A stretch of DNA of 39,526 nt from Paramacrobiotus richtersi (lineage: Eukaryota; Tardigrada; Eutardigrada; Parachela; Macrobiotidae), in NCBI GenBank assembly GCA_034698045.1, contig JAQGAU010000119.1, positions 1-39,526 on the forward strand. The letters are read 5' to 3'. The notes below the pieces were generated by a model. The model saw only the letters and a list, made by a program, of their open reading frames with translations. It searched no databases and was not told the DNA's origin. Position 1 is the stretch's first letter; every line of letters starts with the position of its first letter. Made by a program: the position numbers and the translations under genes. Shown here one piece after another: positions 1-11,715 of this stretch.

Positions 1-2
1 CA

Positions 3-2191
3 GCGGGGTACAACTACCGCGATCTGGAAAAAAGAACGTACGCTGATGAAAATTCCATGTTCTGCATTGGATCCATAACGAAATTTATGAGCGCCACCTT
101 ACTAGTCCATTTACTTGATTTATCGCAAGAAAATGGCTACCAGTAAGTTACTTGTTGTTAGCACATTCTTAGTGTTATGTCTAGGAAATACGCGAATGGG
201 ATACGAATTATACGAATATAACAGACTCGGTTGTCGATTTCAGCTACACACTGCATACGCTTGTAACCGAACTTGACCCTGGTTTGGGTTTCTCCGGCTC
301 GCAGTTTATTGGCGTTACTTTGGAGGATGTGCTTAGCCACCATACTGGAATATTAGGTGATTAGCTATCTACAATACTCGTACCAATGCTTCTGGGTGCA
401 GTTCTTCTGTTAAACTTGGATTATGCAGTAGCTATAGCTTAATTTAAACGAGTCATGCATGGTGCTCACTAGTTACTGTGCTACGGTCAACCTAAAAATC
501 AATTCTGCCTCTAAGGTTACGCAGCCGCAGTCGTACGTGAAAGTCCGCGCAACACAACAAGAAAACATTACGCTTGGGTAGCAGCCAGCGCTCCCCGCCT
601 GTTCCCTAACAGAGAGCGCTATATGTACAACAATAACGTTTTCGGCACAGCTGGTAATAGCGAACACCTTTACACCCTTCACAAACTGGAAGAATTTTAG
701 TCGATTTAAATTCCAGGCTACTTTGCGGAAATGCTAGCCGAGAAGGTGCTGAGAAGGTTCGTTTCCTGGGAGGGCCTCCTGGACTTGTATTTCTTCAAGC
801 CAATGGGCATTGCTGACGATGTCGACATGGCTGGTTACAACTTCACATCTTTTGCAAGACTATCCTTCCCGTATCTGTCCGAGAAGGGTCGGTATCGGGC
901 AATGGACCCTGAAACACTCACACTTATAGAACCGATCGGACCATCAGGGTACACACATTCTTCTACATTAATATTCACTTCTACATCGGTTGTTGCACTT
1001 CTACATCTTTGGTTTATAGTTCGGCTTGCTTCACACCGAAAGCAATGTCACTGTGGATGCAGTTTATGCTGGATCGCGGCCAGTACAAATCCCGACAATT
1101 AATATCCAGGAAAACTTTGGAAGACACGTGGAAATCCCGCATTTCCCTAATGGAAAATCCGCCTCGTTACCCGACGAAGAATTTAGGAAACCGTACTTTC
1201 ACATACCGTGACTATTCTGTGGAGAAGGAGGAGAATGGTGGTTATGGGCCAGGTTGGGTGGAAACCAAATACAGAGGTAAAATACGTCGTAAAGATGACT
1301 AGTTATTCCGCATGGAAAGAAGGTATACGTAAAGCATTGAAATCACGAACAAGACTGGTTTTCCAAACCGCATTTGTCGGAAGTGCCTGTTATAATTTAG
1401 CGAAAGCAAACCTCCCGGTGCGACTAATCTCTTTGGATCTGTTTTGAAAACATGTGGAAAAAGGTTTCTGTTTCTATATTCCGCAAAACAGACAAGTCCG
1501 GATCCAGTATGAGCCAGCTTCTAACGCTTTTTGTATAGTTAATTAGCCAGCGCGATAGCGTTAACGAAAGACGAGTATATTGATACTAACTCTGGCGTTC
1601 CATTAAAGGTCGTCGGCTACTGTGGCACAATGGCGGATACAACAGTTACTCGTCCCTGTACAGCATGCTTCCAGATGAGAATATCAGCATTTTCACCAGC
1701 TCGCTGGTCCGTTTGGTTTCATGGTAGACTTCATGCAGGATCATTTACATTATCGCCTGTTGGACTATTTCTCAAATCTTGCGCCGCTAAATCCAGCTGA
1801 CCATCTCTGTCCTAAACTTCTCAATTTTACTGCAAGTTCCACCACAGCTCCCATTACAAACAGCACACAGAATGCGCATATTAATGCAACTTTTTATGTG
1901 GGAACCTATTACCATCCCGTCCATGGAGCTTTGAGGATCGAGCACGGCTATAATTCGGAGATGCACTTGTTCGTCGGCCGGGAAAGCAACGCGACAATAG
2001 TGTGCACGACGTCCGCTGCAGAGTGTTCGCTCCGGTTCAACGGAATGATGTGGTGGCTGTCCGAGTCGGATGGATACGCATCGCCGGATTTATTGGCAAT
2101 CTTTTTCGACTTCTTCGATTCAGGATTCGTGACGAACGTTGCAATGGCTTTGTATTCTTACATGGTATTTGAAAGGGTTTCCAGTATCTGA
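3..2191 (+). pseudogene. Beta-lactamase-like serine hydrolase, 5' end outside window, two single-base lesions
   Basis: This is the 3' part of a class C beta-lactamase/penicillin-binding-fold serine hydrolase gene. Inferred exons are 3-142, 185-356, 531-653, 717-948, 1020-1276 and 1609-2191. The nucleophile motif S-x-x-K reads SITK in exon 1. Exon 2 holds LEDVLSHHTGI, the usual LSHxSG segment. The Y-x-N motif lies in YMYNNNVF (exon 3), followed by FKPMGI, YGPGW (exon 5) and the third motif HNGGYN (exon 6). The C-terminal part around YVGTYYHPVHG resembles the DUF3471-type tail. Exons 2-6 join in phase. Two lesions stand out. The exon 1 donor reads CAG-TAAGT and fits phase only if one G is missing. 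Near 1703-1706 one base is missing relative to the copy at 12.36 kb, giving a TAG at 1725-1727. It is therefore either a young pseudogene or an assembly error. The substrate is unknown. The introns argue against bacterial contamination. Confidence 0.8.
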
Positions 2192-2771
2192 CAGCATCTG
2201 CGAGATGCATTTGTTACAGATAGGTATTGCATTTTTATTGATGTTCCCTATCACCTGTTTGCAGCACAACCATATCGGTTCAGCAACTTGTTCGTCGTCT
2301 CTTCGTGTAGTAGACACTAATGTATTTTCTTATGTGCTCCTGATAACAGTGATCATCTGAGTCTTTAATTATTCTGCGCACAACAGGTATATCGCATTTC
2401 AAGCCTAGATAATTCGAACACATCGTACGGATGTATAGTCTATACATTGGTTGAAATACCATAAAAAGCATGACACTTCAGTACTGAGTTTGCATCGGGA
2501 ATACCGCGAGCACGGTACTGACAAATAAGCATTTTAATTACATAATATAAGCCAACATGCAGTGATTATGGATAACAATCACGGTTCGAATGACTATACG
2601 CCAGCATTTGCGTACATAGTAAACACGAAATAAAGGCCCAGTATGAGCTACTAACATCCCAGCATAAGGTGACAATCAAGCTTTATATCGCCGCAAGAAT
2701 GTGCTATAAAGATCATCTGCATGCATAAACAGCGCAACAGGTGTTCAACTAAAGAGGAGAGGGAAAGTGCG

Positions 2772-3090
2772 TTAGCCGACGTTGCACACGCGGCACCAGT
2801 AACCGCAGTTTCCGGAGCGGCATCCCGAGACCTGGCAGGACCTGGGCAGGCATCCCCATCCGCTGGCGGCGCGTTCCGCGCGCAGCAGGTTCATTTCGCT
2901 CTCAGCTTCCAAAGCGGCGGCACCTAACAAAAGCAGATCTCTGCACACGCAAGTCGATTTGTGTCAACGTAACACTAATGCAGACTCAACGTTGACCTTT
3001 CGTTGTTAACTTACTCGTATTTTCCACCCCGATAGTGGCCAGCAGAAAGGCGCTCAAAATCAGGATTGATAAAATGACTCGGCTTTGCAT
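2772..3090 (-). CDS. Small secreted six-cysteine peptide, copy A
   Basis: This two-exon gene is read on the minus strand: exon 1 is 3090-3015 and exon 2 is 2923-2772, joined by a GT-AG intron of 91 bp in phase 1. It predicts 75 aa. The start MQSRVILSILILSAFLLAT is a clear signal peptide, so the product should enter the secretory pathway. A charged linker follows (EAESEMNLLRAERAAS), then a compact C-terminus with six cysteines in the order GCLPRSC, SGC, GNC, GYWC, RVC. The spacing is C-x4-C-x4-C-x4-C-x3-C-x2-C, and the protein ends NVG-stop. Two intact paralogs share start, splice phase and spacing, which supports the model strongly. I do not recognise the family. A defence peptide, hormone or structural peptide are all possible; function is not inferred. 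A TATA box lies at 3189-3198. Confidence 0.85.
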
Positions 3091-3169
3091 GGTTGAAGCT
3101 CGTAAAGTACTGGAAATACTTCGTCTTCCAGATTGTCTTTCCTAATGACCAACACGTTTCGAAGCGAAC

Positions 3170-3560
3170 TAGCTAAATCCAGATTGCTCCTTATATACGT
3201 TATGTTTATCCGTGCGGCTGCCGGATATTTTTAATATGTGAGGGATGTTTCTTGGCGCAAAGTAAACAATAGTGAGGAATAGCCGGGTTGTTATCAAAAG
3301 CTGAAGTGTTTCCATCCATAAATCTGCAATCGCTGCAACAAACGCACACCAGCACAGTGCCGATTCAAAGTGTACAGAACGCATATGCGTTAAGGTCTGA
3401 CGTCAACAGGTGAAACGAGGTAAAGCCGTTACACATGAGTAAACAAATAGTAACATACCTCGATCTTCGGAAATAAATATTGTGAAGTTGTACATGAAAT
3501 CGCTCGTGAAAAACCAACAACATCCGGAAACACCACACAGAAATATGATAAACTCGGCGT
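3170..3560 (-). repeat. Upstream block shared by the peptide gene copies
   Basis: This non-coding block upstream of peptide gene A recurs upstream of copy C at about 21480-22000 and partly of copy B at 13930-14545. Shared landmarks include TTGGCGCAAAGTAAACA, AAATCTGCAATCGCTGC, AGGTAAAGCCG and AACATCCG. Degraded versions lie upstream of the relics at 33.2 and 37.65 kb. It marks a segmental duplication and may hold regulatory sites. Two open frames on the minus strand here (3403-3627 and 3429-3767) show no family signature and are not called as genes. Confidence 0.7.
3189..3198 (-). promoter_or_regulatory. TATA box of peptide gene A
   Basis: The minus strand reads GTATATAAGG here, about 99 bases upstream of the ATG at 3090. 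Copies B and C have a TATA motif at almost the same distance (99-102 bases). Confidence 0.6.
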
Positions 3561-3772
3561 GCATAAAGGTATAGAAGCCGAGTCGATTACCATATGACTC
3601 CATTTGGATTTCTTTCTGCTTGTCCATGAATTTTCGACACGGACAATTAACACTCGATCATATCTTGAAGCAGCTAGTAGCATGATCCATGGAAAGCTAC
3701 GTGGTGCTATCTTTCCTGCTCTTTTCTGTTGTTCACAGTTGCTGTGGTTGTAATTACAGTAAATCACTCTCC

Positions 3773-3827
3773 TGATGCCGCCTTGAAAACATGCGGTTAC
3801 TGGTGCGGAGTGTGCAATGCCGGATGA
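3773..3827 (+). pseudogene. Inverted 3' fragment of a peptide gene
   Basis: The plus strand reads CGYWCGVCNAG and then TGA at 3792-3827, matching the last three cysteines and the stop of the peptide family, but on the opposite strand to copy A. The preceding bases (GATGCCGCC) also match the family. No signal exon is seen nearby. A second inverted fragment lies at 22089-22139, at the same distance of about 700 bp from copy C. Confidence 0.65.
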
Positions 3828-4847
3828 CTGCAGTTGCGTGTTTCAGGCAACTTACAATAAGCACAACATTATTCATAGTCGCATGCAGTCATATACAATT
3901 TATTGATATTCTGTAAAGAAGAACGTTTTAATTTCCTCGTTTGACAAAAAATGCATGGAAGCGAACGTAAATCGAGGGGGATGATGTAACTCATCGCCAC
4001 TAGGTTAACGTTTAGAAATGTCGCCTTAGGTTTTGTCTTTAAAAATGTTGTCTTTAGAAATGTTGTCTTTAATTCGATGCTGCAAAGGAACATAACAGGG
4101 ACGCTCGATATCCATTTAATGCAAATTCTTCCCGGCAGAGCCCAATCAAAAAAATGATTTTGGAGCTTACCTTTCGGTCAGCCGGCGTGCCAGTTATTAT
4201 ATGGTGCCTGCGGTTCGAGTTTTTCCTAGCAGTTTTGTCCAAGCGTCTAACGTATTTCAAGTTTTGCGACTGGTATTGTTTTCTATCTCTTGTGGGCTCG
4301 ACATAACGCAAACAAGCGCCAGCATAAAAATACAACCTCTACCGCCGCTTTTTTTCGGTGGCAGCTATATCATATTTTGTGTCATTCGCACATTTGTTTG
4401 ACTCACGACCATCCGCGATTGCGTAAATCCGATAAGCTATCGTATCTTCCGGCACAGTGTATCTGTACTGTACTGTAAAATTAATGCGAGGTACTTCGAA
4501 CTGCGCCAACAATTACCGGTCCTGAATATACGATACTTGCGGCTAGTAAGCTAGCTCTGGGATATGCCACGTGTTCGGGTACAATAGCGTCTTCGTATGT
4601 AGAGCAGTCAAGAAGAAAAGCGAGATGGGCAGCGCAGCATGCGGATGCCGAAGGAGACCACACTATTCAGCTGTCAACCCAGTATTAGTTTCGTCCTGTC
4701 GTCTGTGAAACCCTGGGTGTTTTGCAACGAAGGAGCTGCTGAAGTTTCTAGGTAGTAAGCTACTTTGTAAATCCGGGTGCTCTATCCTGCTGATGTTTAG
4801 AGCATTCGCAGTTTAACGCAAATTGAAGTGAAATGAAATTCGTTAAC
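3828..4847. other. Intergenic, no gene recognised
   Basis: This stretch contains a short repeated segment (GTCTTTAGAAATGTTGTCTTT region, 4020-4075) and several short open frames. One on the plus strand, in the frame of 4490-4680, is open for about 60 codons without an ATG. None shows a recognisable domain. Confidence 0.5.
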
Positions 4848-4920
4848 GCCGAAATAGCTCAGTTGGGAGAGCGTTAGACTGAAGATCTAAAGGTCCCGTG
4901 TTCAGTCCACGGTTTCGGCA
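4848..4920 (+). tRNA. tRNA-Phe (GAA), variant T-loop
   Basis: A 73-nt cloverleaf without intron. The acceptor stem GCCGAAA pairs perfectly with TTTCGGC, followed by discriminator A. The D arm is GCTC/GAGC, the anticodon stem TTAGA/TCTAA, and the anticodon loop CTGAAGA has anticodon GAA at 4881-4883. The T stem is CCGTG/CACGG. The T-loop reads TTCAGTC, where TTCRANY is expected, so position 58, normally A, is G. This also alters the internal B box of the Pol III promoter. A run of six T follows at once. It could be functional or a decaying copy; the perfect stems favour function. Confidence 0.9.
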
Positions 4921-4923
4921 AAC

Positions 4924-4929
4924 TTTTTT
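4924..4929 (+). terminator. Pol III terminator of tRNA-Phe
   Basis: Six consecutive T residues start four bases after the tRNA 3' end, the normal RNA polymerase III stop signal. Confidence 0.8.
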
Positions 4930-6478
4930 GTTATCGAGTAATTCGAGTTTGACCCATTTAGGTTTTTATTTTTTTCTTCGAGAAAACGAGAGTCTATCAT
5001 ACTTCAAAATATGTTCTGAACAATCTTTAAAACTGCGCTTCTTTGTTGCTTTTCTGAAAGGCGATGGGGGCGCAGTTTTGTTCGCTGTGTATAATATCAT
5101 AGGCGGAAAGAATTTAACTTCAAAACCAGTTATGTATCCAGGTTTTTGTGCATTTTGTCATACAGTACATGCAGTATGAGCGCAAATTACTGGATTGCTG
5201 ACAAAACTACGGACTGTAATACATACAACCTTATCCAGCTGCTATTTTCCTCGGGATGTTGTTGACCTTCTACGACTGCTCCAAAGGACGTGGTAAATGT
5301 TGATGCATATTATTCACACGCCTCCAAGTGTCTGAATATGCATACGAAGTATGTACAGCAACTTCGTCATTATTAATTTAGCGTAGTAGTGATCATGTCC
5401 CTGCTGCACACGACCCTGTGGTGAAAGCATCCTGCCAGCATTCGTCTGCATAAATGTATTGCTGACTGTCATTTCATTCTGGACCATTCAAGCAGGATGT
5501 CCAACATGTACACCGCACTGGACATAGTGAATTATAAATACCGTTCATATTTGGAAGGAAAGCGCTCAGGCAAGTAGTACTTAGTTTATCTATCTGTCAC
5601 GAACTTTTGCGTCTTAAGATGTTTTGCATATAAAACAGTATCAACGTACACGATTATAAGTCTTTTTTCTTAAGTCTGGCATTGTCCCTTTGCTCGTGGT
5701 TTTCATATACATACTTCGTAACAAAAAAGGCGCCCACGGTATTCCGTAACTGCTCTGAAAAGAAACTAAATATACTACTGATATGCTACCTTTAATATGT
5801 ACAAGCTACCTTTGTTTGGGCGCAGTTGCGGGCTACCGTTCTGCTTAACTTCTGCAGGGAAGTTATGCAGTCTTACTGGAGACGTATGTATTCTTTTGAA
5901 ACTTAAGAAAACATAAAACCGTATCAAGTGACTGCGAATCAATCCGTGGTTTGGCCTTGAAGGTCCGATTTCATGTTAACGTTAATTCTTGTCATACCTA
6001 TGCAGCTAACAGTTTAACACAGTACGTGAAAGTGGGAATTGGTTACCAGTTCTTGCGTATATCATTTCGTTAGATAATCGACGAGACATATGCGCAAACG
6101 CAAAGTCGCAAACAATTGTGAGTAAACAGACAGTACAGACCCAGTGTGCTGTCGTAGCTGCTACCTTTCTTGCGCAGAGTAGGAACAATGCGAGGACTTT
6201 GATCGTTATACTTCTACCGATGCGGTTGCAAACGGGGACGGTGCAGGATGTTAAGTTTTCCAACTCTTTTCGTTAATCTAGGCTTTTACGCGATAAACAC
6301 ATGAAATATTAATGCAGACTACGCTCTGGGATCAACAGAATTCTGAGGAAACCCAATCGACTTTTCGCAGACGTCACAACATCACTCGAAATGCCAGCCA
6401 GACTGAAACTGTCTTAGTCTGAAACATAACCGCCGAAATAATTTTCCTGATTGGCTGCTGCCGAGGGGAATTTTTATA
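4930..6478. other. Intergenic, no gene recognised
   Basis: About 1.5 kb between the tRNA and the receptor gene. The open frames are short, without conserved motifs or paralogs in the window. It presumably includes the 5' region of the guanylate cyclase gene, but I see no clear TATA box except an AT-rich stretch just before the ATG. Confidence 0.5.
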
Positions 6479-9400
6479 ATGGATGTCCTGCGCCTCGTCG
6501 TGTTACTTTGCTGCGTGGAATTAAAACATAATATCCAAACCGACGCGGCAGTGCTGAACGTCACCCTAGTGGCGATCGGTTCCATCGCCCCCGCCGGTAT
6601 GAGTTCTCTTCCCTACAGCGGTCCAGCAATGTCTCTGGCAACCGAGTACGTCAACGAGAAATACGCCGCCAGTGTGCGTTTTCAACTGAAACTGCTGTAC
6701 GACTCGGTGCGCACAAGCTGCTCGGATCTGCGCGACGTTGCTGGGGAACTGGTCGCGGAATGGCACTATCGGCAAAGAAATGAAAGCGACATTACCGTGT
6801 ATATGAACACTGGTATTTGTAACAAATTTTTCGCTACTGTTATGAGAGCAAAGGTCACTATCTACACTCTTGTAGCATGCGTCGAGAGTACCGATATACC
6901 CTATTTTCAAAGCCAGTGGAATACTTTGTGGTTCACGACGTAAGGCGCGGCAAATCACTGCCAAACTCCTCAGTCTCACTTGTAGAATGTCATCTCTTTT
7001 TTGCAGTTTGGCGGTGACTGCGCAGATCCGCGACCGATCAGCTAACCCAACATGGATCGGTGTCAATCAATATTCCAGTCTCCAGTGCGCAGATTTGTAC
7101 CTGGAGATTTTTGAGAAGTTCAACTGGACCACGATATTTTTTCTCATTGACGCCAGCCCTACCTCGCCGCCTCTCTTTGGGGAGCAGGCGGCCAACGCAA
7201 TTACAGGGCTATCGAAACAACGAAGAGTTATGTTCACCGCTAGATACATCATAACAAACAAGGGGACTCCGTTTGGGGCATTCGGGCCAGTTCTGGAGGA
7301 TATTCGTAGAATCAGCAGAGGTTTGTATGGTCGTGTGAAGCCATACTTCCAACTGTGCCAACTGTTACCTGTCCTTAGTTTTCGATGGCCACATTTGCCC
7401 AGCTCACTGTCCGGGTCCAAACATCATTAAGTTTCGTACATCAAGGGTGGTCCAACCACGGTCACCGTAGTTGTCCAGTTCAACCGACACACACATATAC
7501 ACATGAGTCAACATGTAAATGCAATCCGGGCAGTGAGTTTGGAAAATTGTCATCGAAACTTAATTTGGTAGTTGCTGGCACGGTTCGAAGTACCATCTTT
7601 GTTAGTATTATGTTTGGAAGTACTATCTTTGTTAGCTCAGATTGCTAAACTGAGCTCTTGCAGTCGTTATGTTTTTTGCCCACTCAGCATTTCTGCGCGA
7701 ATTTTTGGTATGTGAAATAAATTGCAGCTTAGTTTAAAACAAACGGCATCCAAAATTCTAATAAATCTTATCACGCATTGACAGATTACCGCAGCTTTGA
7801 TGGATATGACTAACGGAGAATACGTAAGCAGCGGCGAGTTATAACGGATTACTTGAACCCAGTGATTGTGGGTGTGTATTAAGCTCGTATTTCAGGTGTA
7901 TTTTGCATCCGAAACCATGAAGAACTACAAAGTTCTAGGTAAACTTGACTGGCAGTATGATGACAGCAACGATACGGTACGCCCTGAAATAACTGAATAG
8001 ACCAGTTGTCGGCTCTTTTCGTACTTTAATGATTCCAGTTTAATGCAGATCGCTTTTCAAGCATTCCAGTCCCTCCTCGTCGTACAACAGCGTGACCTAG
8101 ATCCTCCGCCGAATATGAAACTAGGCCCGGAACTGATTCGACGATCTGCACGGGATTTCAACGTTACGTATAAGCTGACGGATCAGGTATCCCTTATATC
8201 CTTTGCAACTAATAATTAACTTGTGATGGATTTTTAAACGAAGAATTGTGTCATCTTGGTCAATGTTTTAGTACTTTCCCAGTCTAGCGAACTCATACTT
8301 GGGAATACTGGCTCTCGCGGAGGTAAAAAGGGACAGAAATACGTAAAGCCACATAGGTATACATAATTACTACAACCGCATCAGAGAAATGCCATCGATT
8401 TATTTAACAGGTTTTAAATGAGTCCTTGTATGCGGGAACTGTTGCTGATTATGGGGATGGTGTAGCACTGGCACATCTTTTACTTAATCGAACATTTGTT
8501 CATGAATATGGCACCATGTACATTGACAGTGGAGGAGAAAGGCGAACTGATTTCGTTGTGACTTATTTTGATTCGTCGGGATCGCGCATGGTATGATAGT
8601 GCTCAATCATCGTCTGCTTCGTTGTCGTTGATGATTTTGTCAGTAATAGTTTTACCAGCACTGTTCTGATTGTTTATACAGCCATTTGTAACCAGACTGA
8701 GTAACGAAACTTCCGTGGGTGACGTAGCCCATGTGACTACGTGGGGAAATTCCACGAGACCGTTTCCTCCACCGAACGTACCCCTTTGTGGATATTTGAA
8801 TGACCGTCCAGCGTGTTTTCCGCGAAGTGAGTTATGATTTACAGAAGGGCTTATGTTATTACCTTGACGCCGCAACTGTTGTTTTCTAGCTGGAATCCGA
8901 TGGACGGTAACCATTATCGTTACGCTCTCATCTGTTGCGTTAGCTGTATCGGCGCTCACCATTGTTTACATGAGGTACTTGCAATAGAATCAGTGATACT
9001 ATTAAATAAAGCAAGCATTTCACAGAAACCGGTTTTTCGAGTAGGGTTTTAAAGTTGAAGCATGACGCGCTGAATCCATGGTGGCAGATTGACACCCAAG
9101 ACCTGCAATCACAATCAGTCTGGCCCTCACAAGCCTCATCATTTTTCACTGCTGAAAAACCACCGGACAATGTAGCTTCAAGGAAAAGCCATAGTTTTAA
9201 CAGCACTGCTTCCGAACAACCTAACGGGCTGAAAAATACTGTCCGATTGGCATTGTATAAAAATGTACATGTAATCAGCTTTATGATCGCGCATGGGACA
9301 ACTACGGTGCACTTTGGTGATCTCCGTACAGATAAGGAGGTGTTGGAAATTATGAAAATGGTATTAGTGTTTCATTAAGGAAAAGGAACATGTAATCAGT

Positions 9401-11715
9401 AAACCTTTCTTTACAGTACCGGCGTGTGGACCATGAAAATCTTTGCCGCTTTTATGGACTGAACATTGCCCGAAAAACTGAAGCTATCTCTAATATTTTT
9501 ATCCTTTTTGAACAGCCCTCACGCGGCAACTTGCCTGATTTGTGGCGGAGCCAGATTAGCAACGAATTTGCCTTCACCATCTCGCTTATCATGGATTTTA
9601 TTAACGTAATACTTTGCAAAGAACTTTGCTGTGCTGACCTAACTTTTTAATTCTGGATGACCTTTGCAGGGCGTCGATTTTATTCATAGTTCGCCGTTCA
9701 AGTACCATGGAAGGCTTAGCGTATTCAACTGCTGGATCGATCGGCATTGCACATTGAAGCTGATGCTGTTGGGCAGCGACAGAGTCAGGCTTCGGCTGTA
9801 TGAACGCGGCTATGACGTAGAAAACTGCTTTGCCAGCAGTGCAAACTGGGAACCGTTGTTCTGGTCAGCACCTGAAATCGAGAGAAGCAACGCTCCATAT
9901 AATTCCAAATCTACGCAGGCTGTTGATGTATTTTCCAGTGGATTTGTTATCTATGAGATTTTAACGAGAGGTATCTTGTACGAAAAGATGGAGCGCAAAT
10001 CGGGTAAGAGAATGACTTTTGTAGCGAATTTTCCGATAAGACATTCCTTCGCTTATTGTATTGCAATCACTTAGAAACCGGAAGCGTTCTAACAGGCGGT
10101 GTTAATCCGTTACGGGAAGCAATGGATTTCACAGATATTCCAGAATTTTCCGGCGTGATTCTTGCCTGCACTGGTGATTCTGCTGCACGACCAGACATCA
10201 AAAAGCTCCAGGCTTATTTCACAGAAACTTGGTCGACGAATTCTACGCTGGTGCCCGGAAGGACTTCGCACACGCTATTTGATAAAGTGTATAACAGACT
10301 TCATGCTTACTCCGAGCAGTTAGAAACCGAAGTAGCAACACGGACCAAGGCTCTAAAGGAAGAAATGAGTCGATGTGACAGCATTATTCGGCAGTTTATA
10401 CCGAAGTAATTACAATGTACAGTTATTATGTACTCATTGTAGAACAAGTATGCGCATGCATAACGGTGAGGTTTACTTATTTTCTTCGTAAATTTTGTAT
10501 TTTGTACTTGACAAAGTGGCAGTTAAGGTTGAGCACGTAGCCCATATATAGATTACCATTGTATGACAGTGGAACGCAACATCTACTGAACATTTACGAA
10601 AAATGTACTGCTAATTATGGAAGTGCGATCGAAGAGTACTGTGTGATTGAGATTGTTGTTAAAAGGGTCAAACTTTATTCTACAGTCATCTCTGTCGACT
10701 TACGTAGGCGTCAGTGCTTCTGGCGTACTCTTGCATGGTTTATCATGGACTTGAATGCGTGATTACTATTATCTGCTCAAAACCTGATGATGGCCCTGAT
10801 AAGTGCATCTTACAGAGAACTGGTGGGACCTCTCCGTGCCGGTGCTTTTGTAGCGCCAGAGTTGTTCGACAGTGTGACAATCATGTTCACTGACCTTCCT
10901 GGATTTGTCGACTTTGCGGAAAAACATCGTCCGGAAGCCACTCTTCTGTTAGTAGCAAAAGCGGAGGATGTGTTCGATACGCTATCCACCACCTGCGATG
11001 TTTATAAAGTGGAAGCCATTGGAGATTCCTTTGTGGTAAGTAATACTGTGCCGTAAGATTTAACCCGACGATTCGTCGTCGGAGCGACTTAGTCTTCCTT
11101 TCACGCGATCCTTGATATCTCAAGTCTGAGATTCAACGTTAACTTCCATAGGCGGCAAGCGGCTTACCAACCCGAAATGGAATCGATCATGTGAAAAAAA
11201 TCGCAGTTTTTGCGTTACGAATCATGAAAGCAGATTCCGAGCTTAACTTACAAGGGCTACGTTTTAAGATTGGGTTCCATTCTGGTAAGTGTTGGTTTTT
11301 TCTAGCCGTATCTGCGTAGTTATGTACGCTTGTTCGTCAGTTGTGTGACGGAATTTAGGACCTTGTGCAGCTGGTGTACTTGGAGTTAAAAGACCTCGCT
11401 ACTGCCTGTAAGTAATAGTATAACATGTGATTGGCCGCATTACCTGCGAAGGATACTTAATGTTGCAGTCTTTCTGGTAGTGGCTTTGTGTACCGCATTA
11501 CGAACGTATTGTCCGTTTGCAGATTCGGAGACACGATTAATCTGGCTTCCAGAATGTGCAGCCATGGAACTTCCGGTCGAATACACGTTAGCCCGGATGC
11601 AAGGAACCTGCTGCGAGAAACCAGTGCGCATGACTTTTATATCGAGGAAAGAGGCTTAATTGCCGTTAAAGGCAAAGGTCACATGTTCACTTACTGGCTC
11701 AACGGGAAAAGTTAA
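6479..11715 (+). CDS. Receptor-type guanylate cyclase, 19 exons
   Basis: A single-pass receptor that makes cGMP from GTP. Inferred exons: 6479-6812, 6876-6939, 7007-7320, 7379-7446 (weak), 7785-7823, 7896-7976, 8049-8186, 8272-8322, 8411-8590, 8682-8826, 8890-8974, 9042-9360, 9417-9605, 9670-10003, 10075-10405, 10816-11035, 11152-11284, 11359-11407, 11523-11715. All phases agree, giving about 1088 aa. A signal peptide and an ANF-receptor-like ectodomain (VTAQIRDRSANPTW, MTNGEY, NRTFVHEYGTMYID) run to about residue 471. The membrane helix, about 475-498, is WTVTIIVTLSSVALAV and onward. The kinase-homology region contains VDHENLCRFYG and LFWSAPE but lacks the catalytic Asp (HGRLSVFN). A coiled-coil linker leads to the cyclase domain, about 891-1088. 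Metal Asps (FTDL, IGD), guanine-selecting Glu (VEAIGD) and Cys (RYCLFGD), and NLASR are all present, so it should be active. Unusual: LPGFV replaces the common IVGFT. The ligand is unknown. Confidence 0.92.

Noticed and set aside
1..2191. Bacterial origin or contamination for the beta-lactamase-like gene
   Set aside because: Five introns with eukaryotic splice sites and neighbouring animal genes argue for a resident animal gene.
2721..2927. Plus-strand frames over the peptide genes (also 13482-13691 and 21024-21461)
   Set aside because: These are shadows of the strongly conserved minus-strand peptide exons. Only the minus strand gives a signal peptide, splice sites and shared cysteines.
3403..3767. 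Two minus-strand frames (74 and 112 codons), one hydrophobic
   Set aside because: They lie in the duplicated upstream block, but the frames are not kept in the matching blocks of copies B and C.
4490..4680. Plus-strand frame of about 60 codons without ATG next to the tRNA
   Set aside because: No recognisable motif and within chance length.
6566..7066. 166-codon minus-strand frame under the receptor gene
   Set aside because: It is antisense to well-supported coding exons of the guanylate cyclase and has no family signature.
10559..10762. 67-codon plus-strand frame between receptor exons 15 and 16
   Set aside because: It lies in the intron and joins neither neighbour in phase; exon 15 to exon 16 joins perfectly without it.
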